From positions 1-64,000 of the forward strand of contig NZ_MLCN01000003.1 in assembly GCF_001982605.1 (NCBI RefSeq): a stretch of 64,000 nt of DNA. Reading direction: 5' to 3'. The notes below the pieces were generated by a model. That model saw nothing but the letters and a program-made list of their open reading frames with translations. It was not told where the DNA came from and did no database searches. This document shows, piece by piece, positions 50,159 to 58,466 of the stretch (its first letter is position 1; each line of letters opens with the position of its first letter). This DNA comes from Alkanindiges hydrocarboniclasticus. GTDB lineage: Bacteria > Pseudomonadota > Gammaproteobacteria > Pseudomonadales > Moraxellaceae. The position numbers were made by a program, and so were the translations under genes.

Positions 50159-51505
50159 TCACTCATTCATTACACGCCGCCACCGCAAAATAGGCCACAA
50201 ACAGGCCCCAGCCAACAACGCACAAAAAGCAAAGTGAATGCTATAGCCCCAGTATTCTGCCAGCACCCCACTCACAATATGCACGCCGCCACCAGTTACC
50301 GCCAGCACTGACACCTGAAAGGTAAAGTCACTGCCCGCCTGTTGCTTGCGCGAATAATCCATAATCAGCGTGAGCATGGCGACCAATGCCATGGCCCCAG
50401 CCAGATGTTCAATGGCATTCACCGCATACACCTGCCACGCCACCATTGAGTGGCCATGCTCAAATTGCCAGGCCAACGCGGCATATAGCATAAAACTAAA
50501 AATTTGAAATAAATGAAACCACCACAGTGCTGTACTGCGTGCCATATGCTTCATCCACCATGCGGCCAGCAGCGCACCAATCACCGAAGCTACCGAACCC
50601 AGCATGCTGGCCATCAGGCCAATATCGGCCAGACTAAAGCCCATGTCTACCATCATTGGCTTGACCATGGCACCACTTAAACTATCGCCCAGCTTAAAGG
50701 TCAGTAACACCAGCAACCATGCCCGCATGTGCGGGTTACGCCAGAAATAGGCAAATTCAATGATAAAAAACTTTCGCCATTTTTTTAACTCAAAGGCAGG
50801 CTCATGAGCGGCGTGCACCACATCAGCCTGCACCTGCTGTGGCTGACTTTGCGGCTTAAATACTTTAGTTTCTTTAAACAATAAAATTGGCAAACTGTTG
50901 AGCAATACAAACCCGGTGAGCAGCAGAAACACCAGTTGCCACGACCATACGTCCAGCAACAGCAATACCGCACCACCGCCAAAGATAAAACCCAGCCGCG
51001 AACCCAGCACCTGTACCGCATTGCCCCAACGCTGCTGCTGTTTGTGTAGCAAGCGCACAGCAAGGCCATCGGTGGCAATGTCCTGAGTGGCACCCATCAG
51101 GTTAATTAAAAAAAGGACAATAAAAAAACTGAGCAAAATAACCGGACTGGCCAGTTGGGTGGGTTCTAAAAAACTAATCACCACCAGCAAAAGCAGGGTT
51201 AAACACTGGGTTGGAATAATCCAGCTACGGCTTTGCCCCCACTGTGGCGAAAAATAGCGGTCTACCACGGGCGCCCACAAAAACTTGAGTGCCCACGGTG
51301 CCATGAGTAAGCCAAAACCGCCAATCGCCGCCAGTGATACATTGTTTTTACGCAAGATGGCAGGCAATGCCTGAGTCAAAAAACCAATCGGCAAACCCTG
51401 TGCCAGATACAGGCTAAGCAGCAGGCCAATGCTATAGACAGGCAAGCGTTGTACAGAATCAGGACTTGGGCCTTGCTGGGACGGGGCTAACAAAACGGCA
51501 TGCAT
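50159..51505 (-). CDS. MFS permease of the AmpG/PAT type
   Basis: A 448-residue protein with about 12 helices. The first helix and loop (LYLAQGLPIGFLTQALPAIL, then WALKFLWAPVVDRY) and MGATQDIATDGLAVRLL fit the PAT family, which includes the muropeptide importer AmpG and the siderophore carriers RhtX and FptX. The central loop is polar and Gln-rich. The length suits both. Without an adjacent siderophore or amidase gene the substrate is open. Confidence 0.78.
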   Translation of the reverse strand: MHAVLLAPSQQGPSPDSVQRLPVYSIGLLLSLYLAQGLPIGFLTQALPAILRKNNVSLAAIGGFGLLMAPWALKFLWAPVVDRYFSPQWGQSRSWIIPTQCLTLLLLVVISFLEPTQLASPVILLSFFIVLFLINLMGATQDIATDGLAVRLLHKQQQRWGNAVQVLGSRLGFIFGGGAVLLLLDVWSWQLVFLLLTGFVLLNSLPILLFKETKVFKPQSQPQQVQADVVHAAHEPAFELKKWRKFFIIEFAYFWRNPHMRAWLLVLLTFKLGDSLSGAMVKPMMVDMGFSLADIGLMASMLGSVASVIGALLAAWWMKHMARSTALWWFHLFQIFSFMLYAALAWQFEHGHSMVAWQVYAVNAIEHLAGAMALVAMLTLIMDYSRKQQAGSDFTFQVSVLAVTGGGVHIVSGVLAEYWGYSIHFAFCALLAGACLWPILRWRRVMNE

Positions 51506-51661
51506 CCAGTAGTTGATTGCGCTGATTATGCCGTTTGTACTGCCAAATTACGATGACAGCGCTTGCAAAAGCTTGCGCACTATCCATTTTATACCCATGC
51601 ACTGAATCAGGTTTTTCTAAGCTGTGGCCTAGCGCGACTTTAATAGTGTAGCTGGGCAGTT

Positions 51662-51997
51662 TTAGCGGCCATGCAACGCCACCTGTGCCCGCAAGTGTTT
51701 AACTTCATCCAGCAAGTCCAGCATTAGTGCCACGGCGGCCAGACTGGCATCAAAATCACGCTGCAAACGCCATGCCCGTCGCGCACGAACCAGTTCCTCA
51801 CCCACAAATTGCCAGTGTTCCGGCATAGTGTCGTTTTTTTCCAGAATGCTATGCTCAACCAGTGCAATCACCCAGTCATGTGGCTGGCCACAGGCACGGG
51901 CAAAATCGTTCAGGCTTAAACATGCACTGCTGTCCACCACGGTGCAATCCAGTTGCTCCTGATCCAGTGCAATATCACGGATAATTAGCTGTCGCAT
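51662..51997 (-). CDS. cbpM: Chaperone modulator CbpM
   Basis: CbpM binds the J domain of CbpA and inhibits its DnaK-activating and DNA-binding roles. The 111-residue protein has a MerR-like start (VDSSACLSLNDFARACGQP) and a helical second half ending in LLDEVKHLRAQV. It follows cbpA by 46 bases on the same strand, the usual order. Identification rests on pattern and context. Confidence 0.85.
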   Translation of the reverse strand: MRQLIIRDIALDQEQLDCTVVDSSACLSLNDFARACGQPHDWVIALVEHSILEKNDTMPEHWQFVGEELVRARRAWRLQRDFDASLAAVALMLDLLDEVKHLRAQVALHGR

Positions 51998-52043
51998 ATT
52001 GTTCTCCCAAATTTTTCTTTAAGCGATGAGGTTGTTCGACTCA

Positions 52044-53051
52044 TCAGGCACGTGGATTAAATGCCATGCTTTCGGCCATTTGCCGATAAAGCGCTTTGGC
52101 TGCATCACTATTGGCAGGTGGCAGCACCACTTGCAAAATCAGGTACAGGTTGCCCGGTTGTTTGGCTGGAATCCCTTTGCCTTTTAGGCGCAACTGGCGT
52201 CCGCTTTGTAAGCCTTCAGGAAGTTTTACATCCACTACACCTGCCGGCGTACTTACCTGAATGGTTTCACCCAGTGCGGCCTCCCAGGGTGCTACAGGCA
52301 CTGTCAGGTATACGTCACCGCCTTCCACGCGCAACTGCTCAGTGTTGCGATACTGGATCTCGATGTACAGGTCACCATTTTGCCCACCATTAAACCCGGC
52401 CTGTCCCTGTCCAGAGAGCCGGATTTGCTGACCCGGTTTCATCCCTTTAGGGATTTTAACCTGTAGGGTTTTGCGCTGGATTTCCTGCTGGCCACTGGCA
52501 TTAATCACTGGCATTTGCAGGGTAAGCTGCTGGGTTGCACCTTCATAGGCAACCCGCACATCCACTTCAATACTGGCATGCTGGTCTTCGCCACGGTAAT
52601 CCTGTTGATAATTGCCTTGCTGATAGCCGCCCTGTGCACGCGTCCCACCAAAACCAGCCCCAAACTGACCAAACAGGTCTTCAAAACCACCAAAACCCCC
52701 TGCCCCTGTACTGCCAAAACCCTGACCAAAATGGCGGCGTAAATCCTCTTCAGTAAACTGCTGGCCTGTACCTTCCTGCCCGCGATAATACTGGTACTGG
52801 TTGCCTGCGCCACCTGCACTGCCGCCCGCAAAGCCCTGCGGATGATCGAGCATCTGGTCATAGTCGCTACGCTTGGCAGCATCAGTCAGGGTTTCATAGG
52901 CCAGATTAATCTGCTGCATCTTGTCGGCAGCATCCGCTTCTTTGCTGACATCCGGGTGATACTTGCGCACCAGCTTGCGGTAACTTTTTTTAATCTCATC
53001 TGTACTGGCGCTACGTTGCAGGCCCAGTAGTTCGTAATAATTTTTATCCAT
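52044..53051 (-). CDS. cbpA: Curved-DNA-binding J-domain protein CbpA
   Basis: CbpA is a DnaJ-like co-chaperone that also binds curved DNA. The J domain fills residues 1-70 with His32-Pro33-Asp34 in KYHPDVS. A Gly/Phe-rich linker (70-150) follows, then two C-terminal beta domains with the KIPKGMKPGQQIRLSGQGQ pattern. The zinc-finger Cys motifs of DnaJ are absent, as in CbpA. It is 335 residues. cbpM follows. A heat-shock type promoter is possible upstream. Confidence 0.93.
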   Translation of the reverse strand: MDKNYYELLGLQRSASTDEIKKSYRKLVRKYHPDVSKEADAADKMQQINLAYETLTDAAKRSDYDQMLDHPQGFAGGSAGGAGNQYQYYRGQEGTGQQFTEEDLRRHFGQGFGSTGAGGFGGFEDLFGQFGAGFGGTRAQGGYQQGNYQQDYRGEDQHASIEVDVRVAYEGATQQLTLQMPVINASGQQEIQRKTLQVKIPKGMKPGQQIRLSGQGQAGFNGGQNGDLYIEIQYRNTEQLRVEGGDVYLTVPVAPWEAALGETIQVSTPAGVVDVKLPEGLQSGRQLRLKGKGIPAKQPGNLYLILQVVLPPANSDAAKALYRQMAESMAFNPRA

Positions 53052-53087
53052 GGATACGCCTCAATATCTAATGTTTAGCTGTCAATA

Positions 53088-53115
53088 ACATCGGGGTACT
53101 GCATTGATTTTAAAG
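53088..53115 (-). promoter_or_regulatory. Possible heat-shock promoter of cbpA-cbpM
   Basis: CTTTAAA, a 12-base spacer and CCCCGATGT resemble the sigma-32 consensus (CTTGAAA and CCCCATNT), about 37 bases before the cbpA ATG. The match is imperfect. The rest of the 318-base gap from 53116 to 53369 shows no further element I can support. Confidence 0.38.
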
Positions 53116-53369
53116 ACCCATCAAAAAGTTATGCGCTGTTTTTGTATAAGAAAGTATGCCACTGCCCGCAGCAATACGGTTATCACCTGCTCCTGATTAC
53201 AGAACCTAACGACTTGTCACTCATAATCCCATTCAGCCTTCCTGATTTAACAGGTAAATTAATGGATTAGGCTCAAGCACCAGTTTTTGAAATTTTGGCA
53301 CTTTACAACTAAAGATAAAGTCAACAACGGTTCAATTCTTCGCGGACAGGTAAACAGGCAGGTAATGAT

Positions 53370-54119
53370 ATGGCGCATGCAATGATCGATCTGGGACAAG
53401 GTTTCTGGAATATTCGCGGGGCGTTCCGGATTGGCGGCCTGATTGACGTGGGAACCCATTGCTCACTGCTACAACTGGATACAGACCGCTTTATTTTTCT
53501 GGATAGTTACGAACTCAGCGGTGAAGTACGTGAACAGGTCATGGCATTAACCCGTCAGGGACAGGCGGTTGAAGCGATTTTAAACCTGCATCCGTTTCAT
53601 ACCCTGCACTGTGAAGCCATGGCGCGCGATTTTCCGCAGGCAACCCTGTATGGCTCGGCACGCCATCAGCAACAATTGCCCCAGTTGCCGTGGTCACCGG
53701 ATCGGATTGAAAGTGATGCAGTGGCTGCACGTTATCCAGAGCTTGAGTTTTCAATAACTCAGGGTATTGAGTACATTTCAGCCAAACCCGGGGTACATGC
53801 TGGTTCATTACTGGCTTATCATCCGGCCAGCAAAAGCCTACATGTCGATGATACTTTTGCCGCACCGCCACAAGGGGGATTGCTGGAAAAATTTCTGCCT
53901 GAAATTTTTATCAGCCCTGCCACACGCTGGGCCTTAAAACCAGAAGCCAGTGCCGCAGCTATTTATTGCGACTGGGTGACGCATCTGGCCAATCAATGGC
54001 AGGACACCCAGAATTTTTGTGCAGCACATTCGGATCTGGTGCAATTTAAGGCGGGGGAATTTAAGCCTGCCTTACTGGCTGCCCTTGAGCGTGCCCGGCC
54101 CAAGCTATTATCCAATTAA
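53370..54119 (+). CDS. Metallo-beta-lactamase-like protein of unknown function
   Basis: The 249-residue protein looks like a metallo-beta-lactamase fold: an N-terminal beta-rich half with FIFLDSYELSG and the motif LNLHPFHTLHCEA near residues 72-84, where the usual zinc box is HxHxDH. The Asp is replaced by Cys or Glu, so it may bind metal differently or not at all. A later HVDDT (residues 153-157) sits at a typical metal-ligand Asp position. No named subfamily recognised. Transcribed alone. Confidence 0.55.
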   Translation: MAHAMIDLGQGFWNIRGAFRIGGLIDVGTHCSLLQLDTDRFIFLDSYELSGEVREQVMALTRQGQAVEAILNLHPFHTLHCEAMARDFPQATLYGSARHQQQLPQLPWSPDRIESDAVAARYPELEFSITQGIEYISAKPGVHAGSLLAYHPASKSLHVDDTFAAPPQGGLLEKFLPEIFISPATRWALKPEASAAAIYCDWVTHLANQWQDTQNFCAAHSDLVQFKAGEFKPALLAALERARPKLLSN

Positions 54120-54353
54120 AGCTACTATTGAAGTAAAGCTAGAGTCATATAAAAAACAGGCAAGCCATTACCTATGGCTCGATGCCTCTTAAATCTGAAT
54201 TTCTCAAAACGATAAGCCATAATCTCCATAGGCAGTTTGTATTCAACCAAAGAATAACGAATATCATGAAATCAAGCTTATGCTGCCTTAAACGACGTGC
54301 TAAAAATACTCAATAATATTTCCTTGGCACCATACATTCAGAGAACATTTGCC

Positions 54354-55472
54354 ATGAACAATCAATTTGACTCAGCCCATTCTTACCCAATAAAAACCCG
54401 GCAATTTTTACAGCAACTGGGTATCCGGCATCCTATTCTTTTGGCACCCATGGCAGGCACCAGTACACCTGAACTTGCAGCCGCAGTGAGCAATGCTGGC
54501 GGACTGGGTTCACTGGGACTGGCCAATGCCACGGCAGAATTAGCCCGGCAAGCCATTCAGCAAACCCGCCAACTGACCAGCAAGCCATTTAACTGCAACT
54601 TTTTTTGCCATCAGCCCCCACAGCAGGATTTGGCCACCGAGCAAGTCTGGCTTGAGTATATGTGTCCGTATTTTCAGGCATTCGGTGCCCTTCCACCAAA
54701 AACCCTAAAACCGGTGAATTTTAGCCTGATTGACAACCAGCCTATTGTGGACATGCTGCTGCAAGAAAAACCAGCCGTGGTGAGCTTTCACTTTGGCATT
54801 CCCATGCCGGATGTCATTAGGCAGCTTCAGCAGGCAGGTATTATTTTGCTGGCCAGTGCCACCAGTCTGGCTGAAGCCAAAATCATTGAAGCGGCTGGAA
54901 TAAATGCCATCGTGGCGCAAGGTATAGAAGCTGGCGGGCATCGGGGAATTTTTAACCGGGATATTGATCCGGCAATTGGTACGCATGATCTGGTACGCCT
55001 GTTTACAGCTCATACCAGCCTGCCCATCATTGCAGCAGGCGGTATTATGGATGGTCATGACATTCAGTATGTACTGGAACTTGGTGCCTGTGCCGCCCAG
55101 CTGGGCACGGCCTTTGTCATTTGTGATGAATCTGCCGCCGATCCGGTATATCGCCAGCGCCTGCAAGACCCTGCTTTTCAGGCCACCCATATTACTGCCA
55201 GTATTTCCGGGCGGCCCGCACGTGGCTTGATGAGCGCATGGCACACGCAGGTAGACCAGCCGGAGCGTCCGGCCTTAAGCAGTTACTCCTATCTGTATGA
55301 CTTGGCCAAGCAGTTAAATGCACTGGCCAGCCAGCAGGGCAACCATGACTTTTCCGCCTACTGGGCAGGTAGCAACGTAGCACGCATTCGTAGGCTGAAT
55401 GCCACTGAACTGATGCATACCCTGATAGACGAGCTGCATCAGGCTAAGACCAAGCCATCAGCTTATCCCTAG
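54354..55472 (+). CDS. Nitronate monooxygenase
   Basis: This FMN enzyme family oxidises toxic nitronates such as propionate-3-nitronate. The TIM barrel shows RHPILLAPMAGTSTPELAAAVSNAGGLG, the catalytic His in AQGIEAGGHRG, and the phosphate-binding AAGGIMDG. The start ATG 54354 (MNNQFDSAHS) is chosen over a TTG 19 codons earlier. It is 372 residues. A second family member begins at 63787. Confidence 0.9.
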   Translation: MNNQFDSAHSYPIKTRQFLQQLGIRHPILLAPMAGTSTPELAAAVSNAGGLGSLGLANATAELARQAIQQTRQLTSKPFNCNFFCHQPPQQDLATEQVWLEYMCPYFQAFGALPPKTLKPVNFSLIDNQPIVDMLLQEKPAVVSFHFGIPMPDVIRQLQQAGIILLASATSLAEAKIIEAAGINAIVAQGIEAGGHRGIFNRDIDPAIGTHDLVRLFTAHTSLPIIAAGGIMDGHDIQYVLELGACAAQLGTAFVICDESAADPVYRQRLQDPAFQATHITASISGRPARGLMSAWHTQVDQPERPALSSYSYLYDLAKQLNALASQQGNHDFSAYWAGSNVARIRRLNATELMHTLIDELHQAKTKPSAYP

Positions 55473-55486
55473 AATAAACAGCAGGC

Positions 55487-55852
55487 TTAGTAAATGGCTG
55501 CAGTAATCACAATCTCCAGCTTCCAGTCCGGATTGGCAAGCTGGGCCTGCACCGTTGCGCGCGGCGGTGGATTGCGTGGTGATACCCACGCGCGCCACGC
55601 CTGATTAAACCCATCATAATCGGCCATACTGGCCAGAAAAATCTGACAGGACAGAATCCGGTGCTTGTCGGAACCAGCTTCTGTTAATAGCGCATCAATC
55701 TGTGCAAAGACTTCCTGTGCCTGTACCCCAATATCACTACCCTGTTCATCTGCGCTATGCCGGGGCACTTGTCCAGCCAGATACACCACATCCCGATAGA
55801 TGGTCACATCGCAATAGCATTTGCCCACATGTAGCCGCTTGATCTCTGACAT
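55487..55852 (-). CDS. RidA-family protein
   Basis: RidA proteins hydrolyse reactive enamines or imines made by PLP enzymes; several subgroups have other roles. The 121-residue protein has YLAGQVPRHSADEQGSDIG and the end motif NPPPRATVQAQLANPDWKLEI with the catalytic Arg. The sequence has features of the Rid subgroups rather than the classical RidA. It is convergent with the nitronate monooxygenase gene (14-base gap). Confidence 0.88.
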   Translation of the reverse strand: MSEIKRLHVGKCYCDVTIYRDVVYLAGQVPRHSADEQGSDIGVQAQEVFAQIDALLTEAGSDKHRILSCQIFLASMADYDGFNQAWRAWVSPRNPPPRATVQAQLANPDWKLEIVITAAIY

Positions 55853-56013
55853 TTCTCATTCCTTGATTATTCAGTTGATATGCAATCCACTGCCTATAAA
55901 TTAGGCCTGATAGCATGCATATTGCAAGCGCTGGATAAGAAAACCATACATCAAGCTATTTGTTGATGTGATGCGATGTCCAAAGGTTAAATATTCAAAC
56001 GCAGAGCAAATTT

Positions 56014-56448
56014 TTAAAGATGCTCAAGATAGCTAAATGATATAAAACTTATTCCTTTTTTGTGAAGCAAGTAAATTGTTCTTTCAAGATACCAACTTAT
56101 ATTTGTAATACTGGAATCTGCGATGAGTTGTCTATTTATACTAGGTGATATTTGCACTCCATCATTAATGGAAAATATAAACTCTCCACCTACTTGTGTA
56201 TCTTTCCACGTCATTACAATTCCAATGTTTTCTTTTAGCCCGTACTTTTTCTGGAAAATCTGAAATAAAGTGTCCTGATCTAGCGTGTCACTTTGCCAGT
56301 TATAATTATCAGCATCATGAACAGGTAAATATGTTTGCTGATTATTATAATCATTGAACGTCCATCCAATAGCAATAAGCTGTTTTATCAAATCCAATTG
56401 CATTATTGCTGATGTAAATTCAATATCTAATTGTGCATGAATAGCCAT
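56014..56448 (-). CDS. Small protein of unknown function
   Basis: Not recognised. The start at 56448 (MAIHAQLDIEF) is chosen because GGAGG lies 6 bases before it; an in-frame upstream ATG at 56499 lacks one. The 144-residue protein has no signal peptide or membrane segment, is rich in Ile, Asn and aromatic residues, and has a helix-rich C-terminus (LERTIYLLHKKGISFI). It is clearly AT-richer than its neighbours, suggesting transfer. It could be an immunity or toxin-related protein but nothing shows this. Confidence 0.55.
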   Translation of the reverse strand: MAIHAQLDIEFTSAIMQLDLIKQLIAIGWTFNDYNNQQTYLPVHDADNYNWQSDTLDQDTLFQIFQKKYGLKENIGIVMTWKDTQVGGEFIFSINDGVQISPSINRQLIADSSITNISWYLERTIYLLHKKGISFISFSYLEHL

Positions 56449-56588
56449 TTCGCACCTCCATTTTCTGTTTTTTTTATTAAAATAGCTATTTCCCATCAAC
56501 TATTAAGCAATAAAAATTATTTATCAAAGTAAAAATGAGGCCATCTTAAAATACTTTAAGTGACCTCTATTTAGTCTATAAAAAGTGT

Positions 56589-57449
56589 TTAATCAAATAC
56601 TATTGTTTTATTACCATGCACAATCACACGGTCTTCCAGATGCCAGCGCACGGCACGGGCCAGCACATTGCGCTCGACATCCTCGCCCAGTTCACGCAAG
56701 TCTGCCACGCTATAGCGATGGCTCACGCGCTCGACATCCTGTTCAATAATTGGTCCCTGATCCAGCTCTGCCGTCACATAGTGCGCTGTGGCGCCAATCA
56801 GCTTAACGCCTTTATCATAGGCCTGACGGTATGGATCTGCCCCCACAAACGCCGGCAGGAAGGAATGGTGAATATTAATCACCTTCATCGGCCATTTTTC
56901 CACAAAGTCACTGCTTAAAATCTGCATGTAGCGTGCCAGCACCAGCAGATCATTACCTGCCATGATTTCATGAATCTGGGCTTCGGCTTCAGCCTTGGTA
57001 TCCTTGGTCACCTTGATCACGGTAAAGGGAATGCCAAAGCCTTCTACCGCATCGCGCAGGTCTTCATGGTTGCTCACCACATGGGTAATTTCGCACGGCA
57101 ACAGGCCACGCGCATGCCGCCACAGCAGCTCCAGCATGGCATGGTCATACTTGGACACCAGAATGCCCACTTTTTTGATGTCACTGACTGCGCTGAGCTG
57201 CCAAGTCATCTCATACCGTCCGGCCACAGTATCGGCAAAGGACTGACTTAAACTTTCACGGCGGGCTGCCAGCTGGTTGACTTCAAACTCAACCCGCATA
57301 AAGTAAGTGCCGCCCTGTGCTTCCGTGGCGTACTGATCCAGTGCGGTAATATTGGCGCCCTGATGATACAAAAACCCGGATACTGCCTGAACGATACCAG
57401 AGCGGTCAGCACAAGTAATCAGAAGGCGCGCGGTATTGGCCGTGGTCAT
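56589..57449 (-). CDS. purU: Formyltetrahydrofolate deformylase
   Basis: PurU hydrolyses 10-formyl-tetrahydrofolate to formate and tetrahydrofolate, balancing one-carbon units and feeding PurT. An N-terminal ACT domain (about 1-85) binds regulators (Met and Gly in Escherichia coli) and the C-terminal formyl-transferase-like domain has the catalytic NIHHSFLPAF and GATAHYVTAELDQGPI motifs. It is 286 residues, the family length. Transcribed alone. Confidence 0.96.
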   Translation of the reverse strand: MTTANTARLLITCADRSGIVQAVSGFLYHQGANITALDQYATEAQGGTYFMRVEFEVNQLAARRESLSQSFADTVAGRYEMTWQLSAVSDIKKVGILVSKYDHAMLELLWRHARGLLPCEITHVVSNHEDLRDAVEGFGIPFTVIKVTKDTKAEAEAQIHEIMAGNDLLVLARYMQILSSDFVEKWPMKVINIHHSFLPAFVGADPYRQAYDKGVKLIGATAHYVTAELDQGPIIEQDVERVSHRYSVADLRELGEDVERNVLARAVRWHLEDRVIVHGNKTIVFD

Positions 57450-57520
57450 GTTAAAAATCCCATCTGTATTTTAAGTCAATTCAAGCAAACAAAAAGAGCA
57501 GGCATTCTAGCTGCTTTTAG

Positions 57521-57551
57521 GCAGGGCTTAAATATTTTTATTCAGCCCTGC
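57521..57551. other. Inverted repeat downstream of the TetR gene
   Basis: GCAGGGCT and AGCCCTGC are perfect 8-base arms around a T-rich loop. It lies between purU and the TetR gene, which point the same way. No U-run follows, so it is at best a weak terminator. Confidence 0.35.
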
Positions 57552-57615
57552 GCTGCGGTTATTGCGGCATTGCTGGGCCGGATTTATTTTCATTTAGCTA
57601 CTGGTCACTAATCCA

Positions 57616-58338
57616 TCACGACAGCAATTTATTGTCGGTGCTATTAGCCGTTGTGTTGCCAATCCCATGGGCTGACAGGCTTTCAAACAGCTCGGACTTG
57701 CCAATATTGGTCAGCAAGGTGTCGTAGGCCTGACGGCTATCGCCAATCAGGTATGGGCCTTCCAGAAACACCATCTGGCGTAAACCCTGCCAGATCCAGC
57801 GCTCATCCATCACGCCAGCATGCGAAATATGCCCTGACATGTATAAAAAGTTGGTCCAGTTGGTCAGCACAATCCAGATATTGATAATCAGTGCCTCAAT
57901 TTCGGACGGCTCAATTTTCATCAGTCCGGCATCCACAAAGCCCTGATAAATCTGCTTGCCCTTTTGCATCACCTGCCCGGCAAAGTTTGGATACATTTGC
58001 TTGAAGTCCTCATTGGAATCCATCAGGTGATGAATATCGCGATGCAAAAAGCGGTACTTCCACAACTGCTGGCTTAAGGACTGAAAATACTGGATCTTGT
58101 CAGCGACGGTGAGCGGACGGTCTGTTGGCAGACTCAGCAGATCAATCGTCTCAGTCTGGTACGTGTCCATTAACTCCTTAATAATCTCGGTTTTATTCCT
58201 GAAATGATAATACAGATTGCCAGGGCTAATCCCCATTTCAGCAGCAATATGATTGGTCGTAACCACACGTTCACCACGTTGGTTAAACAGCGCCAAACTG
58301 ATCTGTAAAATCCGGTCTCGTGTCTTTAATGGCTTCAA
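57616..58338 (-). CDS. TetR-family regulator
   Basis: A 240-residue regulator with an N-terminal helix-turn-helix (about 9-55, with TRDRILQISLALFNQRG and MGISPGNLYYHFRNKTEI) and a helical C-terminal ligand domain. The divergent neighbour is an aldehyde dehydrogenase, and a perfect palindrome sits in that promoter, so the regulator probably represses it and perhaps itself. The ligand is likely a hydrophobic or aldehyde-related molecule, but this is inference. Confidence 0.82.
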   Translation of the reverse strand: MKPLKTRDRILQISLALFNQRGERVVTTNHIAAEMGISPGNLYYHFRNKTEIIKELMDTYQTETIDLLSLPTDRPLTVADKIQYFQSLSQQLWKYRFLHRDIHHLMDSNEDFKQMYPNFAGQVMQKGKQIYQGFVDAGLMKIEPSEIEALIINIWIVLTNWTNFLYMSGHISHAGVMDERWIWQGLRQMVFLEGPYLIGDSRQAYDTLLTNIGKSELFESLSAHGIGNTTANSTDNKLLS

Positions 58339-58398
58339 AATAGCTCATCCTGATTGCAATTGAATAACCTTTAAACCTGACGGTTCATCAAAAACCTA

Positions 58399-58427
58399 TT
58401 GACACTTTAGAGCAATTACTCTAAAAA
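58399..58427 (+). promoter_or_regulatory. Promoter and operator of the aldehyde dehydrogenase gene
   Basis: TTGACA, 17 bases and TAAAAA. TTTAGAG and CTCTAAA (58406-58425) form perfect 7-base arms with a 6-base spacer, exactly between and over the -35 and -10 boxes. The position suits a TetR repressor. Confidence 0.68.
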
Positions 58428-58466
58428 TCAACGTATCTTAAATAAAATCTGGCCTCATGTCCTATT

